Shown: positions 37,306 to 48,634 of the stretch, piece by piece | How positions within the stretch are numbered: the first letter of the stretch is position 1 | How the letters are laid out: each line of letters starts with the position of its first letter | Assembly (NCBI GenBank): GCA_003550325.1 | Contig: QKWP01001943.1 | Span: forward strand, 1-64,000 | Length of the DNA stretch: 64,000 bases | Reading direction: 5' to 3' | Source: Gigaspora rosea | Lineage: Eukaryota > Glomeromycota > Glomeromycetes > Diversisporales > Gigasporaceae | The notes under the pieces: model-generated | What the model saw: the letters and a program-made list of their open reading frames with translations, nothing else | The model's database searches: none | What the model was told of the DNA's origin: nothing | Translations under genes and position numbers: made by a program

Positions 37306-38076
37306 CAAGGATAGTAAATAATCTGGTTATTTGCTAATTTTTCAAATGACCTTAAATGATCTCAAAATGACTGGTCACTTAAGATCATTTAAATTTTGGG
37401 TCATTTGGAAAATAAATCATGACCAAATAACTATAGTTATTTCCAAATGACTAGTTATTTGGTCATTAGGTGATTTTATATATAGTTAACATCCTACTAA
37501 TTATATCGATTATTAATTGGCATGCCATTTGTAAATTCAAAATGATTTATATAATTTTATAATCAGTAAATTATTGTGACAGATCATAATGAAATTCAGA
37601 TTAAAATAAATAATAGTATAAAATCTTGAAAACTAAATTTTTTTGGGTGCATTTTTTAGAGTTAAGATTTAGAGTTAGGGTTAGTTTTAAAAAAAATTAG
37701 ATTAATGGGTTTTAGAAGGCTAGCAGGTTAAGTATAGAATATAGATTTCATTTTAAATTATGATCTGCAACAATTATTATTCACAAACTTTTTTTAAAAA
37801 AAGTAAATATATTATTTTTTGTCTAGTGTTATTTTCTTAATTACTTTATACCTAATATAATTTAATTGGATTTTTGCTTTACAACAGGTATAGAAAATAA
37901 CTTAATTATTTAGCAAAATACAAATACCACTATTTATTAAATAAAGAGTGGTCATTTTGGTCATCAGCTATTTATTATATGTAATATATAGTTATTGGAT
38001 GTAAAGCAGCTAATAACTCAAGTTATTCTGTTATTTGGTAAGCACTATTATAGTAAACTACTAGATAATAATATTA

Positions 38077-39843
38077 CCGTATATTTCTGAAAATAAACTA
38101 CCTTTTTTTGAATGATTTTGATCTTAAAAAATCAGAAGTAGCTTATTTTCAGGATATAGAAGATTTAAACAATCTATAGTTAATGTGAGGTAGCTTATTT
38201 TCAGAAGCTATTTTTTAAAAAAAAATTCTCATGCATATAAACTTGCGTGAATAGGTTTTCTACACGTACATATGTATGTACATTTCTAAAAGACCGACAT
38301 GTGAATTATTAAAATTTGTTTATGCCATATTTGGTACTATTTCAATAAAGTACATGTTGGTATGAGAAACCCCGCGTATAAAAAATATAAAAAATTTTTT
38401 TATTTATTTTACAAGTAATTTTTATATTGCTACTATTACTTTTTTTAATTTTTTTTTTTTTTACATTGATTTTTTATTTCCTTTTTTTTTATTATTACTT
38501 TTTTTTAATTTTTTTTAACATTTTATTTATTTTTTTATTTTTTTTATTTTTTTTAAATTTTTTTTTATTTGTTAATTCGATATTTATTTTTTTTAAAATT
38601 TTTAATCGTTATTTTAATTTTTTAATATATTAGCCAATAAAAATTCTTCATTCATAATTATGCAAACAGAGCAAATTTTTAATATAGTAAAGATTATTAA
38701 TCAATTACATATATAAATAATGGTACAAATATAAAACTTTAACTTTTACTAAAACGCGCCTATGGTATTATTGATCAGTGCAATATGTTCTAAGAAAACA
38801 AAGTTTGCCTGTATAATAGTATAAAGAATAAAATTTAAATTTTTAATGTATCAAAATTTTTTATTGGGTATCCGGTTGTAAGACAATAAAATTTTTAAAT
38901 AAAATTTTTTTTATTAAAAAATTTTTTTTTAAAAAAAATTAAAATCTGGGTTGCTGGATCACAAAAGGTTACTGGTGATATGAAAACCAATAGTATAAGT
39001 TTGTATGGCCTTATATAGTTTTCTATTTTTTTAAATTTTTTAACCATTTTTTTAAACTTTTTAACTTTTTTTTACTTTTATTAAACTTTTTTTTAATCAT
39101 TTTTTGTTTAACTTTTTTTTCTTTATTTATTTTTACTGGTATTTTTTATTTTTCTTTTCTAACATTTTTCTTTAATTTATTTTGTTATTTATTAATTTAA
39201 ATTAATTTTTTTTATTTTGATTAATTTTTTTTTATTTTGGTTATTTTTTTTTTTAATTAATTTAATTTTTAAATATTTAGTTATTTTTTTTTATTTACTA
39301 TATTTTTTTATTTTTCAGAATTTTCTTTTTTTTTAAATTTTACTTTAATTTTTTTTTATTAATAAATTAATTCTTTCATTCTTTATTCATTTATTTATTT
39401 ATTTTATTTATTTTATTTATTTTATTATTTGTTTATTTGTTTATTTATTTAGGTTTTTATGAACAGGTGAGAATTAATAAGATGTATAAGTGGGAAAATA
39501 GATTTTTTCAGTAGGCAGATAAATGGTAAAAGGGTGGGCAATGGATAGTTTTCAGGGTAAGTATGCATATATATGCAATAGTGGGAATAAAATAACTAAA
39601 AATTTACTTTTTATTTTTACCATTGCATATATGCACTAGTGCGACCCATTATCTGTTTTTCTATTTACAGATATTTGGGCAACAACAAAAGGGTAGCTTA
39701 TTTTCAGAACAAAAATTTTATAATTGTTCTAAATCGAAAAAAGCGAAGTAGCTTATTTTTGGGTAAAACAAGTTTTTAGGTTTTTTGGTCAAAACCAAGA
39801 GGGTAGCTTATTTTCGGAGTAGCTTATTTTCAGGAATATACAG
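38077..39843. mobile_element. TA-flanked TIR element with poly-T interior, 1.77 kb
   Basis: Ends 'ccgtatatttctgaaaataa' and 'ttattttcaggaatatacag', flanked by TA. 'gtagcttattttcag' repeats occur several times at both ends (38135-38205 and 39690-39835). The middle (38395-38635 and 39010-39460) is an extreme T-rich tract on the plus strand. The end sequence is related to 17772-18036 and 42852-43926. Non-autonomous. Confidence 0.85.
38395..39460. repeat. Strand-asymmetric T-rich low-complexity tract
   Basis: Long runs of T with sparse A, C and G, including TTTA and TTTAT microsatellites near 39380-39455 ('tttatttatttattttattt'). The 68-codon Phe/Leu/Tyr frame at 38427 is an effect of composition. 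Confidence 0.8.
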
Positions 39844-40217
39844 TACAACAGGGTAAAACCTTTGCTGAATTTTGGTTAAATCTGCTATGCAGATCACATG
39901 AGGGTGAAATCCGCGTTAATATATAAAACACACTATGCTAATACAGATTTTATCTAGACCCTATGATCAAGCAGGTTTTACTAGATTCAGCAGAAGTTTT
40001 ACTTTGACATATAATATTTATTGGATAGCATCTAGCAACATTTCATTTTACAGAGAACAATAATCAATTATAATTGGCTAAAAGTTATTAGATAATCAAT
40101 TAACCTGAGTTAAATAATCTTTTTAAGTTATTTGAGCAATGAAATGACCAATAACTAGTTATTTCCCATTTGAGTCATTTGGGTCATTTAAAGTCATTTA
40201 CCATCCCTGCTCTATAG

Positions 40218-40575
40218 TGTGGCGCATTCGACTCATTACACATGACAACAGGCAGGGTGCTATATACAATAAATGAGAGAAGGCGTAAGGGATAGAAGCC
40301 AGAGTCTTATCGAGTATTGAAGAAAACAAGTGACAAGACAAACGAAATAAGAAAGCACTGAGATTACCCATTTTCTTTTACATATATCTTTATAATCTCT
40401 GCTGCATGTATACGTACCTTTAATCTCTATCACATGCATCTACAATCTCTATTGCATATAATCATATGCTATTATCTTTTTTATATATAAGCCTCAATTT
40501 TATATAAGCTACAAATCAGGTTATTCTCGCAATAATAACCCTAGCATAATTTCATCAACATATAGGGCTATTATT
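40218..40575. repeat. LTR-like direct repeat, copy A
   Basis: Shares 'gccagagtcttatcg', 'aacaagtgacaagaca', 'tacaatctctattgcatat', 'atataagcctcaatttta' and 'catatagggct' with copies near 41860-42115 and 44935-45243. TATA-like and polyadenylation-like text fits an LTR. It continues leftward into 37100-37305 once the hAT is removed. A fossil; the family cannot be named. Confidence 0.5.
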
Positions 40576-41859
40576 CTTGCTTGGATTTCATATTAAACAC
40601 TGTCTTTATTAGACATTATGAAGATACATGATGGGAGACAAAAAGAGGATCAATTTGGATCACTGTGAGGAAAGGAATAAAAACCCCAGAAGGACGTATT
40701 AAGCTCATTCTTGCTGGAGGAAGAAGCCAGGGAGATGTTTAAACCTATTCTTCTGAAGTAAAAGGCTGAAAAAACATTCTAACTCTATTCTTACTGAAGT
40801 ATAGGAACCAGAAAGGCATCCAAAATCTTTATTTCTTTTCTTTTTCTTTTTTTTTTTTTTTTAAGACTCTTAAATTTATTCTTTCTTCATAGTCAGAACC
40901 AGCCCGAGGTACCTTACTATTAGTTGTGAATAGCCTCCCCACTAATGCTCATTATAGAAAGTGCTAACCTGCACCTGCTGCACCCTATACATGTATTATG
41001 ACCAAAATACTTACTCTCTACCTTATAGTATTCACCATACCTGTTGTCATAAACTACTCCTAATCTTGGAAACAGTAGATCCTTATTTCCTCTTATATTT
41101 TACTTTTTTTTGCAAGATAGTCAGTTTTCATGGGATTTACTATCTTATTGTTATGCATTCTTTTCTTATACTTGAGAACACAGATCCCTATTCTTCCTCA
41201 TTTCATATATATATAGTATTCTTTCTCTCACTTTTTTTTCGAAATATGTGGAACTTGCCCCATTTATAGAAAGTCATTGTCACGAGACTAAAACATGACC
41301 AAGCCCAAACCACTATAAGAAAGATTATGTAAACAAGCTCCTAAAAAATAAGCCTCAAGCCTATAGAAAGAGACAAGAACCTAAGGCTTGCTAAATTTTA
41401 TTGCCTTTTGCTATTTCGTATATTGTAAGGTATTTGTTGTTTTGTTCTTGGTAGTTGGTGATTGTCTGTTCCATAAAGTCAGCCCAGACTTCTGCTTTTA
41501 ATACTGTCCATGATTTTACTAACAATCTTCTTTTTTTTCTTTTATAGAGCAAAATTATAAGCAAATTTCTGTTGTAAGACAAGATACAAGTAAAGAAGAA
41601 AAATGTGTATATCATATTATTCTTATACAGAAATTTTCTTTTTTTTGCTTAGCCACATAATAAGAAATAATGTACCCTACTGCTATTGCACAATACAGCA
41701 ATACAATATTATGTTTATATAAAAGTACAAGCCAATACTATGGTGTAGTGCATTCTACTTTGCTACTTTTTTTTTCTTTTTTTTTTCTTTTTTTTCAAGT
41801 TTGGCCTTGTATTGTGCATTTAACTTGCTACTTATGGGGCATAAGGTGCCGTAGGTAAA
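40576..41859. other. Internal region between LTR-like repeats
   Basis: About 1.3 kb with no recognisable polyprotein, which suggests a non-autonomous (TRIM- or LARD-like) element. It starts with 'cactgtctttattagacatt' text also seen at 36970. Long T-runs lie at 40840-40865 and 41768-41800. Open frames at 40961 and on the minus strand at 41391 give no recognisable protein. Confidence 0.35.
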
Positions 41860-42120
41860 CAGGATGGACAGATGGATGGGTTGGCTTTCATCAATTATGC
41901 TAGCATGCATTTTGTTATCTTTTTTACATGTATCAAATCTCTATCACATGCAATTGCATACAAATCTACAATCTCTATTACATACATTTACAATTTCTAT
42001 TGTATACAATTATATGCTATTACCCTTTTCATATAAGCCTCAATTTCATATAAGCCACAAATTGGTTATTCTTGTGATAATAACTCTAGTGTAACCTTGT
42101 CAATATATAGGGCTATAACT
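41860..42120. repeat. LTR-like direct repeat, copy B
   Basis: Matches copy A from 'caaatctctatcacatg' through 'catataagcctcaatttcat', 'aagccacaaat' and 'aatatatagggct'. Together with copy A it brackets the internal region, giving a short composite element. Confidence 0.5.
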
Positions 42121-42851
42121 AGATCTTATGAAAAACCTTCGTTGAAAGAGATTCGTTTATACTTTATTAAATAAAAGCAGCAGTACACACAGTCAAATAA
42201 TGCCTTCTCAAAGGTGTAAAAGGGATTCAAAGTTTCTAATGTTCTTTGATCTTCTTTTTTTTATATCATCCAACCAGGTTGCTTTGCATACAGTACCAAA
42301 TCCTTCTTTACTAACTTTTTTAACTACAGATAATCTAACAAGAGAATATATTCATTCACATCTTTATAGTTCTGGTTTTAAGTTGGATTGATTCCATACA
42401 ATCATTAATTTTTTATTTCTGTTGCTTATTTTGGATCACATGATAAATGCCATGTGAGTTGGGTGTTATTTTTCTTACAATGTATCTATTCTTTACATTC
42501 TAATTTTCGAGCAGTGCGTGAGTGTCATTGTGATAAGTACTAGGTAGTTTTCTAAATCTGACTGTATTATCAGCCTCAGCCGGTTTCAAATATGTAAATG
42601 CTACATATTATTGATTGACTCAAATTCACAATAATAATACAATATCCAACTTGATGCATATACATTCTGATTTTTGGTAATATGCATGTGCCTGGTTTTC
42701 ATCATTTTCAATTTCTAACTATAGATGTAGTATCTATACTCCTATCCCATGTAACTGATCATTTAGTTCACCTCTATCTGCTAACTTTTTAACAACTATC
42801 GAAATTCAATTGGTTGAAAGCATCATTTGCTATTTGTATTATATATATATA
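42121..42851. other. Intergenic, nothing recognised
   Basis: No repeat partner or gene found. A 63-codon frame at 42200-42391 has no recognisable content. Confidence 0.35.
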
Positions 42852-43926
42852 CTATATTTGCGTGTAATAACACCTCCTGAGCGTTATTTCAGTCCCCTGC
42901 ATGTTATTTTAAAACATGCATGCACTTTATTTTGAGTCAAAATGTCATTTTTTTTGAAATTATGTACCAGTATTTGAAATTGGTTCAATTGATTGCTGAC
43001 AAACACTTTAAAGACAACAAACTTACTTCACCGACAAGCTTATTTTACAGATGATTAATTACAGAAAAGTTCATTTCGTAGTGTTACAATTCGAAATTGT
43101 GACATTAGATTCGAATTTCCTAATTAGTTTACTTTCTCTTTATTTAGTATAGATAACTTACATATCCATCTTTTTATAATTCATTAAATGTTAGTTGTAA
43201 ACTTGACAATTGATATATAATCGTCTTTTTTTGTAAAATCTTTATAACATGTTAATGTGATAGCACATATATATGTTAAGAGGCACAGATTATAAACATT
43301 CTCAATAGCATGTCAATGTGCTGGGCTTGGTTGTACCATCATATAGAGTGTTAAACAACATGTTAAAGTGCTGTTAACATGTCATCTATTAAACTCAAAT
43401 GTATATAAACGAATGAATTCAATATCAATAAAGACATACATAGATTACAATATTATAAATGTTAAATAAAGGAAATAAGCTAGTGTAGTGTTGAAGAGAC
43501 CTCTATTTGAGTAAATCATAAACTTATCTTCCAGTAACTATTAGAGTTAAATTGGCTAAATACATACGCTCTCCCACATTAATAGTTACAGTAGACAGTA
43601 TATTTCTGATAGCACATTTTACCGACATGTAATTCTAATCAATGTCATTAGAGTTGGGTTTAAAATTAGAGTTAAGGGTAAAGCAATTATAAAAAAAACT
43701 TGCAAAATGAGCTATCGATGAAATAAACTGTCTACGAAGTGAACTTTTCTGTATTTGTAGTGATTGTTGGTGAAATAATATGACCTGCTTTGAGCACTAT
43801 GTTATATAAGGTGAGTGCACATTATTTTAGAATGTGCATGGGCACTATTTTGAGCAAAAAAGCTCAATTTTTTAAAAACTCAAAATCTAAATTAACACCC
43901 TGGCCTGCTATTATGCACAAATACAG
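42852..43926. mobile_element. Diverged TA-flanked TIR element, 1.08 kb
   Basis: Ends 'ctatatttgcgtgtaataac' and 'ctattatgcacaaatacag', flanked by TA. Next to both ends are 'gttattt' and 'tgcatgcac' words like the AATAACGCAC repeats of the element at 17772. A further inverted pair lies inside ('acagaaaagttcatttcgta' near 43065 and 'tacgaagtgaacttttctgt' near 43733), so it holds a nested or composite palindrome. Short 'acatgttaa.gtgct' repeats lie at 43245-43385. Confidence 0.65.
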
Positions 43927-43937
43927 TATATATATTT

Positions 43938-44501
43938 TCAATATATCAGATCTGTAGGTTTGTTTTTCTTTCCTTGAGAATACAATTTCTGTATAGAGTA
44001 TTGGAATAGATGCTTTCATAACAAGTGAGTTTAATATCCTTTTTGTAAAGTTCTTTCATTAATCTATATAGCCCATCCATATCCTAATATTTATCATTTT
44101 TCATAACTCTATATAATGAAATAACACATATAGACAGTAATGAACTCTTTATAATCGTTTTGGCACACCAATAAACCTTTAGTTTTTTTCAATATATCAA
44201 ATTTACAAACTCATTTTTCTTCCCTTGAAGTATACTATTTCTTTGTAAAGTATTGGAATTGATGCTTTCATAGACATTTGAGCTTAAAATCTGACTTATA
44301 AAGCTCTTTTACTAGTATAAGTCCACCTGTATCAAATAAGTATCACTTTTCATGACTCTATAGAACAGAATAACATGTATAGATAGTAATGAACTCTTCA
44401 TAATCATTTAGGCACACCAATTAAACTTTAATGTTTTTTTTGACAATACTTGCATCAAGTTTTTTTTAAGGAAAGTTCAAAGCAAGCCTCTTTTTTTCTC
44501 C

Positions 44502-44542
<41 letters not shown>

Positions 44543-44865
44543 AATTTATAAACTTGTTTTTTTTCCCTTGAAGCATACCATTTCCTTGAAAGTATTGGAA
44601 TTGATGCTTCTATAGACATTTGAGCTTAAAATCTGAATCTGACTCATAAAGTTCTTTCACTAGTATAAGTCCATCCGTATCAAATAAGTATAACCTTTCA
44701 TGATTCCATAGAACAGAATAACACATATAGAAGATAATGAACTTTTCATACTCATTTAGGCATACCAATCAAACTTTAATGTTTTTTTTGACAATACTGT
44801 ATCAAGTTTCAGTCATGAAAAGTTCAGAGTGAGCCTTTCTTTTTTTTTTCCAGGGTATCTGAAAT
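43938..44865. repeat. Three tandem units of about 250-340 bp
   Basis: Units start near 43938, 44190 and 44531. Shared words are 'caatatatcaaattta', 'agtattggaattgatgctt', 'acagaataacacatatag', 'agtaatgaactctt' and 'ggcacaccaat'. Unit 3 is preceded by a (TA)n run (44505-44540). Units 2 and 3 are the most alike. No coding content. Confidence 0.75.
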
Positions 44866-44934
44866 GTGTTTTTCCAATCGAAATCTATCATAAGGATGAT
44901 TCGAAGAAATCAGCATGATGCTTTTCTTCATATT

Positions 44935-45250
44935 ATTTTTACTAGAGCATGGTTTATGCATAGCACAATGAAGCCAGAGTCTTATCGGGCATCAAAGAGA
45001 ACAAGTGACAAGACAAGCGAAGTAAGAAAGTACTAAGATTTCTCATTTTCTCCCACATGTATCTTTATAATCTCTGCTGCATGCTTATGTACCTACAATC
45101 TCTATTATATGCATCTACAATCTCTATTGCATATGATCATATGCTATAACCTTTTTCATATAAGCCTCAATTTCATATAAGCCTCAAATCAGATTATCTT
45201 CACAATAATAACTCTAGCGTGACTTTATCAACGCATAGGGTTAGAGACCC
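44935..45250. repeat. LTR-like direct repeat, copy C (solo)
   Basis: Matches copy A over its length: 'gaagccagagtcttatcgg', 'gtgacaagacaagcgaagta', 'ataatctctgctgcatgctt', 'catataagcctcaatttcat' and 'cgcatagggtt'. No internal region follows, so it resembles a solo copy. Confidence 0.55.
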
Positions 45251-47277
45251 GATATTTGAAAATTATTACAAATAAGGGCACAATTTTATTGTTAGCTAAC
45301 AAAACTGATTTAAATATAATAGTAATTATTTTCATGATTAGATATATATTTTAGAGTTAGAGTTATTATTGTACTAAATTAAAGAATAATCGCTATGTCA
45401 AATTGGTACACAAGTTGATTATAATGTTTATTACGCAAGTTAATTTTTACTAAATAATGATTTTTCTATAGCATTAGAATTTAGAAATAAAATATACATT
45501 CTAGTTTTTATTTTTGTGTTTTCAACTACATGTATGTATGTATTATGACCTTTCTTATTATATCTACTACAAGTAGCCTGGTTTTCATGTTTGTTTCTTC
45601 ACAACTATATAAACAAGTTTTTTGTGGCTGTTCTGTTTGTCTAATTATAAATGATGGCAAAGTTTTGTTAACAAAAACTTGCATCTGACATGATGTTAGT
45701 TATAAAAATATGCCAAGAATTTGTGTTCAATTAAAAAAATAATTTTATAGTGATAGATGAATGAATTAGAGAATCGAGTAGACAAAAGGTCCAGAGGCAA
45801 CTGTCCCATTAATTTGTAGATCATTACACGATTGATAAAACTTTTTTTATATTGTTTTACAATACTTTTTTAGGAAAGTTGGGTAACTTATCCTGCTATG
45901 AAACATAGCAAAGTGTATTAAACAAACTTGAAGTATTCGAACTATTCTATAACATATTTCTTTAATCCCTGTTAATCCCATATCCTTGTACTGTTATTAC
46001 CTAGCAAAGTTACTATTAAAAAGCATATTATCAAAAGTATATAAACTATTAGGTTAACTAAATTCAACTCTCGAATAAAAAAGTATGAAAAGTTAAAGGT
46101 AATGATTCAGCGAAGAATAATATATCAAACATTTCATTATTATTATGTATTTGTTTAGAAATCTTTGAATTAAAGCATAATAGCAGCTTAACTAACTATA
46201 TAATTTCGGTTTTTTTTGTTTAAAGTAGAAGCTTTGAATATATACATTGTATACTGTACCAAGGTTATAAATGTCTCCATCAATAGAATAATTATTGCAT
46301 TGTAAAGATCACACAAGACATTTGGCATTGTGTTTTAGACTAGACATAGAGTTTATCGTATCAAAAATTATTAAATTTTTATTAACTTAGTTAATTTTAT
46401 TAATAAATAGATGAATTAATAAATAAATTAATAAATAAAAATACTTATCTACTGCAACCGGGGTTAGAGCATTTATTATGAACTTTAATGTATAGTCTTT
46501 AATGTATAGTCTTTAATTTATTTCGCTTCGTTTTTACATTTTTTTATGATTTTGTTATTTCGAAAATCCACGATTCTGATTGGTTATCAACTCTTCGGAG
46601 ATTTTCGTAATTTGTGTAACCAGAACGGTCGCCCCTGGAGACAAAAGGTACATTTTTATTGCGCATTCGAATTTATATTCAGATTACTAATTGATTATAA
46701 TAAGCCACAGGACCTAAGCTATGAGTCTTTAAGCGCAGAATTATTCTGGGCTTTTATTTGTAATAATTTTCGAATATCAGGCCTGTATCAGTAATTATTT
46801 TCGTTTCGGGCTTATCTGTAATTACTTTCGATTTTGGGTAAAAAAAATAGTTAATTGTGATAAGTGAAAGCACACGAAACTCAAATCTACCTTTCAACAG
46901 TTTCGACACCTTTGGCAGTTTTTTAGTTTTACTTATTAGAATATTAACCAACAAAAAAATGAACCCAGCTTCGACATTCATTAATATCAAAGTCTTTAAA
47001 TTTCCTCTAACAACAGTATTTTAAAAGTACAGTAATATTAATTTTGAAAACAGACTCGCTTACTAAAGATCTAACTACAAAAAGAAGTGCTAAAGCTTTT
47101 TTTGTTTTAAAATTCTTATTAATATAAACGGCAGCTAAATTAAAAAAAAAAACACTCTATGCTAACCTTGTATTCGGTTGCTCTTGACAGTTCATTTTCA
47201 TGGCAGCCAATTCGTTTAAAGTCAGATGTTATATCTGGCGTAGTGATGCCGAGATAACCTTTTAACAGCACTATGTT
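45251..47277. other. Gene-free AT-rich DNA
   Basis: No gene supported. At 46765-46850 three imperfect copies of 'tgtaattattttcg' plus a 'gggc' word follow one another. Overlapping open frames on both strands (46546-46794 plus, 46754-46990 minus) have no recognisable domains. An AATA microsatellite lies near 46400-46440. Confidence 0.4.
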
Positions 47278-47741
47278 TGGTTTTATCATGTGGTAAAGCT
47301 GATTTTAACATTTATTGTATGCTAAAACTGTTAAAATAAAAAAAAACGAAAACTAGTTATAACTAATAATAAAATATTGATCAAAAATTACTATCAAATG
47401 ACATAAAGTTAAATAGAGCTAACATCAAAACAAATTATTTAAAAATCTAAACAGACGTCAAGCAAATATTGGCCTTGAAGCATCGAATGTTGTTGACGAA
47501 GTCTTAAGAATTGAGAATTATGTTAATTAGCTTTAAAAAAGCTATATTGCAAATGTTAAGCGCAAAATATTATAGTAATTAAAAATAAAAAAAACTATGT
47601 TCAATAAATTTTTTAAAGTTTCTTAAGTTATAGCTTTATTGCTTTAAAGAAGCTATACAATAAATGTTAAGCGCAAATATTAATTCAAATAAAAAAAATA
47701 TTGCTCAATAAATTCTTAAAGTTTCTTAAATTACAGTTTTA

Positions 47742-48190
47742 CAGTCAGACCCCCTAAATGCTACCCCCTAAATGCACGTCCTATGAGACACCTCCCTAAA
47801 TGCACGCCTTCTCTTGGGCCCAACTAATATTACATCTATAGATTTTTACCTCCCTAAATGCAATACCTCTCTAAATGCACGTTTGACTAAATTTTTACAT
47901 ATGGGGGGGCGTCAATAGAAACCAGGCAAATCATTTTTAGTAATTTTTTTTTTAACTTTAGATTAAAATATCTTAGCAACTATTAAATCAATCTTGATAA
48001 AAATTTTTTTATTTTAATTCTATAACTACATAGAATTAAAATAAAAAATATTTTATCAAGATTGGTTTAATAGTTGCTAAGAAAGTTTAATCTAAAGTTT
48101 AACAAAATTTACTTAGAAACAATTTGCCTGGTTTCTATTGACGCCCCCATATGGTCCCGTCACATTGCATTTAGGGAGTTATTGCGTGTA
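47742..48190. mobile_element. Pogo-like MITE fragment hosting a foldback element
   Basis: Starts 'cagtcagaccccctaaatgc', the same kind of end as the elements at 56180 and 56490, followed by several 'ccctaaatgca' words. The right end is diverged ('gcatttagggagttattgcg'). It is split by the foldback at 47906-48147. Confidence 0.55.
47906..48147. mobile_element. Foldback MITE, 242 bp
   Basis: Almost the whole element is a hairpin: 'ggggcgtcaatagaaaccag' on the left and 'ctggtttctattgacgcccc' on the right, with inner 'tagcaactattaaatcaatc' and complement. Flanks CATATGGG (47898-47905) and CATATGGT (48148-48155) match at 7 of 8 positions. The centre lies near 48027. Confidence 0.85.
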
Positions 48191-48312
48191 TATCCGACAA
48201 CGTAAAGAAAATAACATCACTATAATTATATCCCAGTTATATCTTTTTTATTTTAACGGTTTTAGCCAACGATAAATGTTAAAATCAATTTTACCACGAA
48301 GTGATTGACCAA

Positions 48313-48634
48313 TCGGATTTAAGCCCCCTAATGCATCCACTTACGTATTTGCGCGGGTAATTCAAACTCCTGGAGAGGAAATAGCCAATAGGAGAGTGCA
48401 AATTTTGACTATTCCGGATCAGCCCGACAAAGAATCCGAACACGCGTAAAAGAAAAAAGAGAAAATATGTAACTAATTTTAAATCGATCTTAGTGCACTA
48501 ATTAAAAATGGTGGGAATGAATTTTACATATAGGAAGCATTAATCTAACCCTATAGCTCTATTGTTAAGGCTCTAACCCCACATTTTTATCGCACGCCCT
48601 TCCTTTTTTGGTTTGTATTGCCGCGCAAATAAGT
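48313..48634. other. Intergenic before kelch unit 3
   Basis: No gene or repeat recognised. It is slightly richer in G and C than its surroundings. Confidence 0.4.

Larger units (their letters stand above)
37306..40209. mobile_element. Non-autonomous hAT element, 2.9 kb with nested insert
   Basis: Ends 'caaggatagtaaataatc' and 'gtcatttaccatccctg', with a perfect 8-bp duplication CTCTATAG (37298-37305 and 40210-40217). Arms are built from 'tcatttggtcat', 'aatgacc' and 'aactagttatt' words in both orientations. A TA-flanked TIR element (38077-39843) is nested inside. No transposase seen. Confidence 0.9.
47278..48312. mobile_element. TIR element, about 1.03 kb, with two nested layers
   Basis: Inverted arms of about 70 bp: 'gattttaacatttattgtat' then 'gctaaaactgttaaaataaa' on the left, complemented by 'ttttaacggttttagcc' then 'gataaatgttaaaatcaatt' on the right. 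Exact outer ends and target duplication are unclear. A tandem pair of about 115 bp ('aatgttaagcgcaaa' at about 47552 and 47662) lies left of the nested pogo-like fragment. Confidence 0.55.

Noticed and set aside
38427-38633. 68-codon open frame rich in Phe, Leu, Tyr and Ile
   Set aside because: Caused by the T-rich low-complexity tract; no start context, no conservation.
46546-46990. Overlapping open frames on both strands (82 and 78 codons)
   Set aside because: No domain, no splice partner, no repeat of the frame elsewhere; likely chance in a stop-poor patch.
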